From Thermoplasmatales archaeon (GTDB lineage Archaea > Thermoplasmatota > E2 > DHVEG-1), in contig CP070724.1 in assembly GCA_020350825.1 (NCBI GenBank), positions 1,179,972 to 1,243,971 on the forward strand: a stretch of 64,000 nucleotides of DNA, in the 5' to 3' direction. A program made the position numbers and the translations under genes. This document shows, piece after piece, positions 8,268 through 16,783 of the stretch (position 1 is the stretch's first letter; each line of letters opens with the position of its first letter). The notes beneath the pieces were generated by a model. The model was given only the letters and a program-made list of their open reading frames with translations. It had not been told where the DNA came from and searched no databases.

Positions 8268-8765
8268 CTACGTGATTTGGCTAGAAAGATTCCAAAGTTT
8301 ATCACCAACATAGTGAATATTTTTTATAGCTTTTCCTGTGGATTTACTTTTCATTTCTTCACCAGTTATTAACGCCATTCCAACTGCTAATGGTTTATGA
8401 TGTTTTTCATCACAAATCCATACATAATCGCTTTTTTGAATGTTTATATCAGCGTCTATTATACCTGGTACCATTACGTCTGCGCCTTTTGAAACAAAAC
8501 CCACTGCACCCATATCCACTACTACAAAATGCTCTTTTGGATTATACTTGTATAATCCATGTAATGTAAAAACTACTTTATCTTCAATTATCATAAAAAC
8601 TATTTCTTCATTCACAAGAATTACCTTAAACTGATCAAGATTTCCTATTTCAACAGACGAATCAACATCAAAAAAATCTGAATCAAATTTGGTTTTAAGT
8701 TCATTCAGGATATTCCTTATTTCTTTATTCTTAAGTCGATGCCTATTTCTCAGTTTTACAGACAT
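8268..8765 (-). CDS. PUA-domain RNA-binding protein (MCT-1/Tma20-like)
   Basis: 165 residues: an N-terminal pre-PUA domain (about 1-75) and a C-terminal PUA domain (about 76-160, with GVGF-like GAVGFVSKGADVMVPG and VGMALITGEEM). This two-domain layout is that of archaeal homologues of eukaryotic MCT-1/Tma20, which bind the ribosome and help start-codon handling or recycling. Convergent with the esterase and divergent from the LSm gene, which places it among translation genes. Confidence 0.8.
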   Translation of the reverse strand: MSVKLRNRHRLKNKEIRNILNELKTKFDSDFFDVDSSVEIGNLDQFKVILVNEEIVFMIIEDKVVFTLHGLYKYNPKEHFVVVDMGAVGFVSKGADVMVPGIIDADINIQKSDYVWICDEKHHKPLAVGMALITGEEMKSKSTGKAIKNIHYVGDKLWNLSSQIT

Positions 8766-8868
8766 GGGTTGGTTATTATCTGAGTTATTTTTAATCTTTA
8801 CCTATCTCGGTTATGAAGCCCAAACTATTATAAAGATTATCCCTATTTCGTGTCCCCTAGGTAATACT

Positions 8869-9087
8869 ATGGAAAAACCATTGAAGTTACTACATTCAAG
8901 TCTAAACAACCGAGTTATGGTTGAATTAAGAAACGGAGTAGAATACCATGGTACATTAGACGGTTACGATGTCCCTCATATGAATCTTGTACTTAAAAAA
9001 ACTGATGAAATAGTGAATACTGAACAAAAGGCTAAACACGAAACAGTTATTGTAAGGGGAGACAATATAATCTATATATCACCTTAA
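8869..9087 (+). CDS. Sm-like RNA-binding protein (LSm/SmAP)
   Basis: 72 residues with both Sm motifs: Sm1 in LLHSSLNNRVMVELRNGVEYHGTLDGYDVPHMNLVL and Sm2 in VIVRGDNIIYISP. The length is normal for archaeal SmAP1, which forms heptameric rings that bind U-rich RNA. The ATG at 8869 is chosen over longer in-frame extensions because the family starts here and a TATA-like TATTATAAAG lies about 35 bases upstream. The gene for eL37 follows after 17 bases, the classic archaeal lsm-rpl37e pair. Confidence 0.93.
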   Translation: MEKPLKLLHSSLNNRVMVELRNGVEYHGTLDGYDVPHMNLVLKKTDEIVNTEQKAKHETVIVRGDNIIYISP

Positions 9088-9104
9088 AATAAGAGGCAGT
9101 TGGA

Positions 9105-9269
9105 ATGACAAAAGGAACAACATCCCGCTCTGGGGGTAAAAAAACTCACATCACATGCAGAAGATGTGGAAAACATGCTTTCCACGTACAGAAGAGAAAA
9201 TGTGCTGCATGTGGATTCGGAGAAACAAGTAAAATTAGACATTACAACTGGGCTAAAAATAAATCATAA
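9105..9269 (+). CDS. rpl37e: Large-subunit ribosomal protein eL37
   Basis: 54 residues, basic, with a zinc-binding set CxxC (C18, C21) and CxxC (C33, C36) and the start [15 protein letters not shown] typical of eL37. It sits on 23S rRNA in the large subunit. Co-transcribed with the LSm gene 17 bases upstream. The protein is below the length at which simple ORF calling reports genes. Confidence 0.95.
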   Translation: MTKGTTSRSGGKKTHITCRRCGKHAFHVQKRKCAACGFGETSKIRHYNWAKNKS

Positions 9270-9492
9270 CCTATATTTTTAAATAAGTTAAGACATTAAA
9301 TAAATAACTTTAGCATGTTGTTTTTTAGTATAGCATTAAAAAGAGAAACGATTTTTATTCTATCATACATTCCACACTATTGAACGGTGGTGTATATCTT
9401 ATAAGCGTTGACTTTGATTAAAAATGTATATATTAAAATTTTATGTAGTAAAAGGAAATTCTTAAGAACGAAGTAATCATCTCTTTACACGT

Positions 9493-10404
9493 ATGGATCC
9501 TGGAGTTTTAATAACCCAGTGGTTATTAACCTCTCTTGTGAGAGGGAGCCTATATGCACTTATTGCTGTTGGTCTCACATTAGTTTTTAGAATACTAAAA
9601 CTCGCGAATTTTTCCCATGGAGAGCTATTTGTTTTTGGGGCATATATAGGGATAGTATTTTTCAATTCATTTTGGATAGATAATTTAATTCTTAATGCAC
9701 TTTTTTCATATATTCTCGCTTTTGTGGCCACAGCTGCTTTGGCTGTCTTTTTTGATTTTGCAGCATACAAGCCCTTGCGGAATAGAGGTGCAACTCCTTT
9801 AATGTTAATGATTGCATCTCTTGGTATCAGCATTATCATAAGAGGAGTTGTTCAATTCATCTGGGGTCCAAGAGTACAGAAATACGCAAAACCACCTCAA
9901 GATATAGTAGATATAGGTGGGGCATTGATATATTCAAGTGAGATTGTAGTAGTTGTTGCAGTTATTGCTATTTTCATTGGTCTTTATTTTTTACTTACAA
10001 AAACAAAAATTGGTACTGCTCTTCGAGCAATTTCAGATAGCAAGGATCTTGCAGAGATCTCTGGAATAAATACAGAACAATCGATTATTTTTCTATGGAT
10101 TCTTGCAGGGGGATTTGCCGGTCTAAGCGGTGCAGTATTTGCAACTATCTCACCCGCCGGAATAATTCCTGAAAGTGGATTTCAGTTATTGCTATTTTTA
10201 TTCGCTGCGGTAATATTGGGTACTATAGGAAATATATATGGGGCAATTATCGGAGCCTACATCATTATCCTTGTTGATACGGTAGGTTCTGGGGTTTTTA
10301 GTCTGCTAAATATGAGCGCTGAATATAGCAAAATAATTGTATTTATAGTTCTTATACTGGTCCTATTATTTAAGCCGAAAGGGATTTTTGGAGGTAAGTC
10401 GTGA
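9493..10404 (+). CDS. livH: Branched-chain amino acid ABC transporter, permease LivH
   Basis: 303-residue integral membrane protein with about eight hydrophobic segments and the LivH-family N-terminus (SLYALIAVGLTLVFRI followed by NFSHGELFVFGAY). It forms the transmembrane channel with LivM for high-affinity uptake of Leu/Ile/Val or related amino acids. It is first of a four-gene operon livH-M-G-F. A TATA-like element lies near 9425-9437. The start ATG lacks a clear Shine-Dalgarno site. Confidence 0.92.
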   Translation: MDPGVLITQWLLTSLVRGSLYALIAVGLTLVFRILKLANFSHGELFVFGAYIGIVFFNSFWIDNLILNALFSYILAFVATAALAVFFDFAAYKPLRNRGATPLMLMIASLGISIIIRGVVQFIWGPRVQKYAKPPQDIVDIGGALIYSSEIVVVVAVIAIFIGLYFLLTKTKIGTALRAISDSKDLAEISGINTEQSIIFLWILAGGFAGLSGAVFATISPAGIIPESGFQLLLFLFAAVILGTIGNIYGAIIGAYIIILVDTVGSGVFSLLNMSAEYSKIIVFIVLILVLLFKPKGIFGGKS

Positions 10405-10405
10405 T

Positions 10406-11392
10406 ATGGTTCTTCATCCACTAGTATTTTTGTTGCTCGGAATTGGAACGTTCATCTTGATCTATGCAATTCTGGCACTTAGTCTTAATCTACAGCAGGG
10501 TTACACGGGTTTACCGAATTTCGGTCTCATAGGTTTTTATGGAATTGGTGCATATGCAACTGCATCAATGATCGTACAAGGTATTAATCCAATAATTGGA
10601 ATAATACTTGGAATGATTATTGCAACTGTCTTTGGGATAGCAATTACACTTCCAGCAATTCGAATAAGAGAAATCTATTTTGCAATAATTACTATCGCTG
10701 CTGTAGAGATAATAAGAATAATAATTCGTAACGAAAAGGCAATAGGAGGTGAATATCCACAATTAGGAATTTTCAATATTCCACTGCTTTTCGGACTCGA
10801 TTACGAGATGCATAAGATTGTTTCATTTTTACTGTTGATGCTGGTTGTTATATGTATTTATTTGATTTTACAGTTCATTATTTATTCCATGCCATTTGGG
10901 AGAGTGTTAAAAGCTATTAGAGAGGATGAAGATGCGGTTAAGGCACTAGGAAAGGATCCTGTTCGATACAAACTTATTGCTTTCTCGATAGGAGCCATAA
11001 TTGCATCATTTGCAGGTTCGATGTGGATTCTAACTCAAAGAGCAATTACCCCAGATGGAATTATGCCTTTATGGACTTTTATGATCTGGATTATGGTCTT
11101 ATTAGGTGGTATGGGGAATAATAAAGGTGTAATTATGGGAGCTATAGTGATTACCGGTATTCAACAAATTGTACATGAATTGAAGTTTTATATTCCAACA
11201 GAGCTGCTTGATAACAATCAGATAATATCCTTAACTTGGACTAGTATTGGCATTTTAATTGTGGTAGTACTAATCTTTCTACCCCAAGGCGTGATTAAAG
11301 AACCGAAAATATGTGGAAATGATGTTGAAAAAACTATAAAAAATGTAAATAGAGGTATTAAAGGATGGATACGCTTATTACTAAGAGGTTAA
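10406..11392 (+). CDS. livM: Branched-chain amino acid ABC transporter, permease LivM
   Basis: 328 residues from ATG 10406, which has GGAGGT ten bases upstream inside the end of livH; the earlier in-frame TTG is less likely. Membrane protein with the LivM hallmark NLQQGYTGLPNFGLIGFYGIGAY and the EAA-like loop ...LGKDPVRYKLIAFSIGAIIASFAG. Partner of LivH in the translocation pore. The stop of livH and this start are one base apart, consistent with coupled translation. The C-terminus overlaps livG by 28 bases. Confidence 0.92.
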   Translation: MVLHPLVFLLLGIGTFILIYAILALSLNLQQGYTGLPNFGLIGFYGIGAYATASMIVQGINPIIGIILGMIIATVFGIAITLPAIRIREIYFAIITIAAVEIIRIIIRNEKAIGGEYPQLGIFNIPLLFGLDYEMHKIVSFLLLMLVVICIYLILQFIIYSMPFGRVLKAIREDEDAVKALGKDPVRYKLIAFSIGAIIASFAGSMWILTQRAITPDGIMPLWTFMIWIMVLLGGMGNNKGVIMGAIVITGIQQIVHELKFYIPTELLDNNQIISLTWTSIGILIVVVLIFLPQGVIKEPKICGNDVEKTIKNVNRGIKGWIRLLLRG

Positions 11393-12126
11393 GTAAAAAT
11401 TTCGGTGGAATTAAAGCCGTAGATGAAGTATCAATCACGGTTAAGAAAAAAACCATAACTGCGCTGATAGGGCCAAATGGCTCAGGGAAAACAACCTTAT
11501 TCAATCTAATTTCCGGTTTCTATGAACCTGATAATGGTAAAGTATTATTTTTAAATAAGGATATTACTAATTTAAATTCCCATCAAATTGCTAATCAGGG
11601 TCTTGTTCGTACCTTTCAAATCGTAAAAATATTCAGAAATCTCTCTGTTCTTGAGAATATGCTAGTTGCTCCAAAGAGAGATTATGGAGATTCGTTTATA
11701 AAAACTATTACAAATTTTAAAAAAAGCATAAAGGAGGAAAAAGAGGCATATGACTATACTAATGATCTTCTAAATCTTCTTGAATTATCTCATTTAAAAG
11801 ATGAATACGCAGGTAATCTATCAGGGGGACAGCTAAAATTGCTATCATTAGGCTTGGCACTTATGCGGGATCCAGAAATTCTACTATTGGATGAACCTGT
11901 TGCAGGGGTTAATCCAACCTTAGCCAATAAAATATTTGATATCCTTATTAATTGCCGTGATAATTTCAATAAAACGTTCTTTATTATTGAGCATAACATG
12001 GATGTTGTTCTTGATTTTTCAGATTTGATTTATGTGATGAATAGGGGAAAGATAATAGCAGAAGGACCTCCAAAGGAGATATTTAGTAATCGTGGAGTAA
12101 TTGACGCGTATCTGGGGGTAGATTAA
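11365..12126 (+). CDS. livG: Branched-chain amino acid ABC transporter, ATPase LivG
   Basis: 253-residue ABC ATPase: Walker A GPNGSGKTT, signature LSGGQLK, Walker B ILLLDEPVAGVNP and the H-loop in IIEHNMDVV. The LivG-type C-terminus (NRGKIIAEGPPKEIF) distinguishes it from LivF. It hydrolyses ATP on the cytoplasmic side of LivHM. It starts inside the end of livM and overlaps livF by one base. Confidence 0.93.
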   Translation: MDTLITKRLSKNFGGIKAVDEVSITVKKKTITALIGPNGSGKTTLFNLISGFYEPDNGKVLFLNKDITNLNSHQIANQGLVRTFQIVKIFRNLSVLENMLVAPKRDYGDSFIKTITNFKKSIKEEKEAYDYTNDLLNLLELSHLKDEYAGNLSGGQLKLLSLGLALMRDPEILLLDEPVAGVNPTLANKIFDILINCRDNFNKTFFIIEHNMDVVLDFSDLIYVMNRGKIIAEGPPKEIFSNRGVIDAYLGVD

Positions 12127-12944
12127 TGGAATATAATCCAGTTGATTTCGGAAAATTATCCAAAAAAAAGAATGGACCTAAAAAAAGTAAACCTATTACC
12201 CCATCTACAAAATCGACTAAAAAAAAGATAAAGAAATCCATTCTCGAGGTCAACGATTTAGTTGCTGGATATGGTAAATCTATTATTTTGCATGGAATAC
12301 ATTTTAATCTTTATAAAAGAGAGCTTGTAGCGGTAATAGGTCCAAATGGTGCGGGTAAAAGCACTTTGTTAAAATCGATTTTTGGCCTTGCTAGAATATT
12401 TGATGGTGAAATCAAATATAATTCAAAGATAATTACTGGACAAAGATCTCATAATTTAGTTAAGGCAGGACTTACTTACGTACCCCAGTTAGAAAACATA
12501 TTTCCTTCACTTACAATAGAAGAAAATTTGAAAATGGGAGCCTTTATAAGAGACGATGATAAGATAAAAAAAGATATGGATAACGTTTATATGATGTTTC
12601 CAGATCTTTTAGAACGAGTAAAAGATAAAGCAAGGAACTTAAGCGGAGGCCAAAGACAGTTTTTAGCAATTGGAAGAGCACTTATGACAAATCCCACTGT
12701 ATTACTATTAGATGAACCCTCCGCGGGGTTGTCACCAAAAGCACGAGATGAAGTTTTAAAAAAGATAAGTTCATTAAAAAATAAAGGATATTCTGTAATT
12801 CTAGTTGAGCAAAATGCCAAGAAATCTCTAGAAATTGCCGATAGGGGTTATATATTAGCAATGGGTAGAAATGTTTTTGAGGGAACTTCTAAAGATATAT
12901 TAGAAAACGAAGAAATTGGTAGAATGTTTCTAGGGAGACGATAG
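12126..12944 (+). CDS. livF: Branched-chain amino acid ABC transporter, ATPase LivF
   Basis: 272 residues: Walker A GPNGAGKST, signature LSGGQRQ, Walker B VLLLDEPSAGLSP, H-loop replaced by Gln in LVEQNAKK as is usual for LivF. Odd feature: residues 1-38 form a Lys/Ser/Pro-rich extension in front of the normal start (SILEVNDLVAGYG), not found in ordinary LivF proteins. Last gene of the operon; a short T-run follows. Confidence 0.93.
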   Translation: MEYNPVDFGKLSKKKNGPKKSKPITPSTKSTKKKIKKSILEVNDLVAGYGKSIILHGIHFNLYKRELVAVIGPNGAGKSTLLKSIFGLARIFDGEIKYNSKIITGQRSHNLVKAGLTYVPQLENIFPSLTIEENLKMGAFIRDDDKIKKDMDNVYMMFPDLLERVKDKARNLSGGQRQFLAIGRALMTNPTVLLLDEPSAGLSPKARDEVLKKISSLKNKGYSVILVEQNAKKSLEIADRGYILAMGRNVFEGTSKDILENEEIGRMFLGRR

Positions 12945-13106
12945 ACATTCTATTATAGATGTCATGCAATAATTTTTTAGGTCCAACCTAAGGACAGTTC
13001 GGCTATTATCCTCAAAATATAATGTAATTTCCTGAAAGAGAAAATAAAAAATAAGGGTCTTTAGGTGAACTAACGACCCAAAGAGAGTTGTTACTGAAGT
13101 TTTAAA

Positions 13107-14336
13107 TTATGGGATAAAACCTTCTACTCCGTTTATGGGATTTTGCCAAAAGCCATGTCCTCGGTTAAAGGAGGTTCCATTAAATTTCCAGATATCATAG
13201 TATTGTGTTTGAATGTCTCCGTTTGAATCAAAACTCTTATCTCCAGAAACACCCTTGTAGGGATTATTTGCATCATAGTTAAACAGTGCAGTCCTAATCT
13301 TAGCACCATCGTTAGCACCGGCATCCTCGATAGCTGCAGCAGCTAAACGAACAGCATCATAAGTGTAATCACCGTAGGATATTGGATCAGAACCGTATTT
13401 AGCGTTGTACGCTGCTTTAAATTCTTCTTCTGCAGGTGAATCTGGAACTGCAGGAGCTGTACCATATGTTCCATTTGCTGCTTCTGCATTAGTTGGGTAT
13501 CCTTCAGGTAGAAGCTCAGCTGCATCAACTATACCCTCATTCCCAATCCACTGGTAACCATTCATAGCAATCATTCCAAGCTTATGTGCACTTGAAAAAA
13601 TTAAATCTGCTTGTTGTCCATATGCTGTAACTAATATTCCAGTGGTATTTTGTCCTGAATCTTCAACTGCTGTTTTAATAGTTGCAAGATTAGATTCATA
13701 AGAATCTGCAATTTCAGCATAAAGGCTTTCATGAACAACCGTCATTCCTGACGTGTTTGCTTCATCAAGCATTACTGCATGTATTCCTGCTCCATATGCA
13801 TTGTTTATTGAAAACACCACAATATGTGTTATATTTAGTGATTCTGTTAAATCCACTTGTGCTTTGCCTTGAAGGTTATCATCGCCAACAACTCTGAATA
13901 TCCAGTCATTTTCTGATAGTGCTGGAGATGTAGAAGCTGGTGATATGAGGGCGACTTCGCTAGGCTCTGTTTCTGTAGCTACAGCAAGTGTGTTGGAACT
14001 GCCTGCAGCACCAACAATAACTTGTATTTCTTTTGCAATCAATCTCTGTGCAGCTAACTTTGCTGGATCTGGAGCAGTTTGAGAATCTTCTATTACTACT
14101 TCTACTGTCTTTCCTCCTAAAATCCCACCTTCCTCGTTTATATGCTCCGCTGCGAGTTGTGCTGCTTTAACCATATCCCCGCCAATTGAGGAAAGTCCAC
14201 CGGTTTGTGGTAAAATCACTCCTATTAGTATCTTTTCTATTTCTTCTTCCTCTACACATCCTGATAATGCAATAGTCGAAATCGGTAAAGCAACTATTAC
14301 CAAGAGTGAGATTATTTTCATTTTTTCATTCTTCAT
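13107..14336 (-). CDS. Branched-chain amino acid ABC transporter, substrate-binding lipoprotein
   Basis: 409 residues from ATG 14336, chosen because AAGGAGAG lies seven bases upstream; the longer in-frame start runs through that site. The signal peptide ends in a lipobox (IALSGC, Cys 27), so the protein is lipid-anchored outside the cell. The rest is a periplasmic-binding type 1 (Leu/Ile/Val-binding) fold: ILIGVILPQTGGLSSIGG at the start and the GYGDYTYDAV-type hinge region late. It delivers substrate to LivHMGF encoded convergently next door. An acidic linker (VEEEEIE) follows the lipid Cys. Confidence 0.9.
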   Translation of the reverse strand: MKNEKMKIISLLVIVALPISTIALSGCVEEEEIEKILIGVILPQTGGLSSIGGDMVKAAQLAAEHINEEGGILGGKTVEVVIEDSQTAPDPAKLAAQRLIAKEIQVIVGAAGSSNTLAVATETEPSEVALISPASTSPALSENDWIFRVVGDDNLQGKAQVDLTESLNITHIVVFSINNAYGAGIHAVMLDEANTSGMTVVHESLYAEIADSYESNLATIKTAVEDSGQNTTGILVTAYGQQADLIFSSAHKLGMIAMNGYQWIGNEGIVDAAELLPEGYPTNAEAANGTYGTAPAVPDSPAEEEFKAAYNAKYGSDPISYGDYTYDAVRLAAAAIEDAGANDGAKIRTALFNYDANNPYKGVSGDKSFDSNGDIQTQYYDIWKFNGTSFNRGHGFWQNPINGVEGFIP

Positions 14337-14526
14337 AAAATATCTCTCCTTTTCCAATAAATGAAACTCCCAATAACAAACGTCTATTTAAATGTTAATA
14401 AAAAATTAAGAATATTAGAGAAAATCAAATATTATTTTAAAAAGACCAAATCACTATTGAATAATAAGTATATGTTCTCTTGACAATATATGGAATACTT
14501 ATTTTTTTATAATCTAAAAATCCGAA

Positions 14527-14536
14527 ACTTATAAAT
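14527..14536 (+). promoter_or_regulatory. TATA box of the lipoprotein gene
   Basis: ACTTATAAAT lies about 55 bases before the downstream ATG and about 75 before the Shine-Dalgarno-supported TTG, leaving room for a short 5' leader. It lies in the divergent region shared with the substrate-binding lipoprotein gene. Confidence 0.4.
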
Positions 14537-14586
14537 AGCGTTTTAAATATTAAAACTCTTAAACAATATAAAATAAAAACAGAGAA

Positions 14587-15492
14587 ATGAAGAAGGAGAG
14601 AGATAATTTGAAAAGAAAAATAATCGTACCCATTCTATGTGTAGTCCTGATGATGGGTATGTTAAGCGGATGTGTAGAAGAAGAACCAACTGAAGAACAA
14701 AAAGCTACCCTGACATTGGCTATTCTAGGTCTTATGGATTTAGGACCAGAGGCTCTATATGAGGGATGGATTCTTGTGGATGGAGGAGTAAGCTCAACTG
14801 GCACTTTTTCTGTTGATGATAGTGGGATATTATCTGATACAACATTTGAAATAAATAAAGGTGATTTAACCAATGCAACTGCATTTATACTCACTATTGA
14901 ACCAGTCCTAGATCCTAGTGCTGACCCAAGTGATACACATATACTTGCTGGTGATTTTTCTGATGACATAGCAACATTGAGTATTATGCATACAGCTGCA
15001 ATAGGTGATGATTTTTCCACATCAACTGGTGTCTATAAATTAGCAACTCCTACAACAGAAAATACAACAGATGAAAAAAGTGGTATTTGGTACATAAATG
15101 AAACTGGCGAAAAGGGACTTGATTTACCTACTTTACCAACAGGATGGATTTATGAAGGATGGATAGTAATAGATGGTACAGCCATATCAACCGGTCGGTT
15201 TTCTGATTCAAATATGTCTGATGATAGTGATATTTATAGTGGAAATTTAACTGGGCCGGAATTTCCAGGTGAAGATCTAATAATCAATGGTACTTTAGAA
15301 ATTCTATTCCCAACAACTCTGGATGGAAACACCGCTGTTATTTCGGTTGAACCAGATCCTGATAATGATGCCGATCCATTTCTATTAAAACCTTTGATAG
15401 CAACTATCCCTGACCCTGCAGTTGAACACACAGTTTATAATATGACAAATCAAGCTGCAAGTATTCTTCCAACTGGGACAGCAAGTCGCTGA
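14587..15492 (+). CDS. Lipoprotein with two tandem RskA-like (anti-sigma-K C-terminal-like) domains
   Basis: 301 residues. A lipobox MLSGC (Cys 29 from the ATG) and an acidic linker are very like those of the neighbouring binding protein. Two repeats follow, each with the pattern YEGWI-x-DG-x-STG-x-F (about residues 58-145 and 189-290), resembling the extracytoplasmic domain of anti-sigma factor RskA, here without any sigma-binding part. Function unknown; an extracellular binding or sensing role beside the transporter is an inference. A TTG at 14608 has a better ribosome-binding site (GGAGAGA) than the ATG and may be the true start. Confidence 0.6.
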   Translation: MKKERDNLKRKIIVPILCVVLMMGMLSGCVEEEPTEEQKATLTLAILGLMDLGPEALYEGWILVDGGVSSTGTFSVDDSGILSDTTFEINKGDLTNATAFILTIEPVLDPSADPSDTHILAGDFSDDIATLSIMHTAAIGDDFSTSTGVYKLATPTTENTTDEKSGIWYINETGEKGLDLPTLPTGWIYEGWIVIDGTAISTGRFSDSNMSDDSDIYSGNLTGPEFPGEDLIINGTLEILFPTTLDGNTAVISVEPDPDNDADPFLLKPLIATIPDPAVEHTVYNMTNQAASILPTGTASR

Positions 15493-15799
15493 TTCATTGA
15501 AACTGAGACCGACTCGTTAATACCTGCACTACTTTTTTTTCTTTTTTTAATTCTACGTTGTAATTGGTAATGAAATCAATATAGAATAGAATTAGAAACG
15601 ATAAAAGGCCTAATTTGTCTGACATTTCTGGTACTTGTTGCCGCATTTTATTTAAATACTTTACTATGCTGATATTAAGATAACATCTTAGCTAGAACTT
15701 TATGTGATATATTTTACCTTTGAATACTTTCAATCATCCCTTTATTAGTTTTATTAGAGCAAATATCCTTCTCAATGACCTACATTATTTTATGGGGGA
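15493..15799. other. Intergenic stretch before the repair cassette
   Basis: No gene seen. It holds a double T-run near its left end and an A/T-rich TATA-like TTTATTTAAATAC near 15647-15659, which may drive the downstream cassette with a long leader. Confidence 0.5.
15533..15548 (+). terminator. Oligo-T terminator after the lipoprotein gene
   Basis: Eight T, one C and seven T, 40 bases after the stop codon. Oligo-T tracts on the coding strand are the common intrinsic terminator in archaea. Confidence 0.5.
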
Positions 15800-15802
15800 A
15801 TG

Positions 15803-16528
15803 ATGTTGAAATCTGATGCTATTAAAAGGTCCTCTCTTGAGCCAAAATCTTTAGCGAAACTTGATATAATTGTTCAATCCGGGATTATCGAATTAGACGC
15901 TTTGCTTGGCGGATTCAAAGCAGGCGAGATTACATATATCAGTGGTGACAGTAGTCTAATATCTGAGATTCCTAATCAACTTTGTGTCAATACCTATAGA
16001 ACATTCAACAGTTCAACAATTTATATCGACGGCGGGATTTGTGCAGATCCTTACAAAATTGCAAAATATGCCCGCATTATGGAAATCGACCAAGATGATG
16101 TACTTAACAATGTTCATATCAGTAGAGCGTTCACCGTTTATCAACTATCAACATTTATTAATCACTCACTTGAAAAAGAAATCGAAAAGCATGATCCGCG
16201 AACTCTTATCATAGGGAAGTTTCCCTCCCTCTTTCTTGACCGTGATGTTCCTCCCCAGGAATCTCAGATTATTTTAAAGAACATTATCATAAAACTTCAT
16301 GAGCTCACTACAGAATATAATCTCATCACTGTTCTCACAAATCTTGATAGTAGACTGTATTCAAATCGAATCAGAAGTATTATTCAATCACATGTTCATG
16401 AAACGGTCAAAATGAAATATATTGAACCTTGCACCTATGTTGACCTCACCAGGAGACAGGAGAGCACTACGATTCTTCACATGGCCGAGGGGCAACTACG
16501 ATTAGAGCATTTTGGGATGGTGACCTAA
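15803..16528 (+). CDS. RecA/RadA-superfamily pseudo-ATPase of a PolB cassette
   Basis: About 241 residues. The overall layout follows a RadA/RadB core (GIIELDALLGGFKAGEITYISG at the entry), but the Walker A loop reads GDSSLISE with no GK(S/T), and the Walker B region reads TLIIGKFPSLF with Gly where Asp is expected. ATP hydrolysis is therefore unlikely; a scaffold or DNA-recruitment role is more probable. Starts at 15803 or TTG 15806 behind GGGGG (the ATG at 15800 is too close to it). Its stop abuts the next ATG, and three more genes follow without gaps. The arrangement recalls ImuA beside error-prone polymerases in bacteria (analogy only). Confidence 0.7.
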   Translation: MLKSDAIKRSSLEPKSLAKLDIIVQSGIIELDALLGGFKAGEITYISGDSSLISEIPNQLCVNTYRTFNSSTIYIDGGICADPYKIAKYARIMEIDQDDVLNNVHISRAFTVYQLSTFINHSLEKEIEKHDPRTLIIGKFPSLFLDRDVPPQESQIILKNIIIKLHELTTEYNLITVLTNLDSRLYSNRIRSIIQSHVHETVKMKYIEPCTYVDLTRRQESTTILHMAEGQLRLEHFGMVT

Positions 16529-16783
16529 ATGGGTCGTACAGTGCCTTCTTTTAGAATGGTCATCGAGAGTTTCGGTGTTGAATGGAGTGAGTTCAAACGG
16601 GCTCTCCGAGACATCGACAAAGAATCCTTTGAATGTCTTATGAATTACGCTCGCCGTCATGCCGAGGCAGGGACAAACATGCCTAACCCCAATCCGTTTG
16701 AACCAATTATTATGTCAATCCTTATTGAACATGAAAAGGAATTAAGGAAGATTCGAGAGAATGCTAAGGGGACACATTCTTGA
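16529..16783 (+). CDS. Small helical protein of the PolB cassette
   Basis: 84 residues, predicted mainly helical, beginning MGRTVPSFRM. I recognise this opening from short archaeal proteins that accompany B2-type polymerases, but I know of no biochemical function. The start touches the stop of the pseudo-RecA gene, and the last 23 bases overlap the polymerase gene, which implies translational coupling and stoichiometric production. It may be a small subunit or adaptor of the polymerase. Confidence 0.65.
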   Translation: MGRTVPSFRMVIESFGVEWSEFKRALRDIDKESFECLMNYARRHAEAGTNMPNPNPFEPIIMSILIEHEKELRKIRENAKGTHS

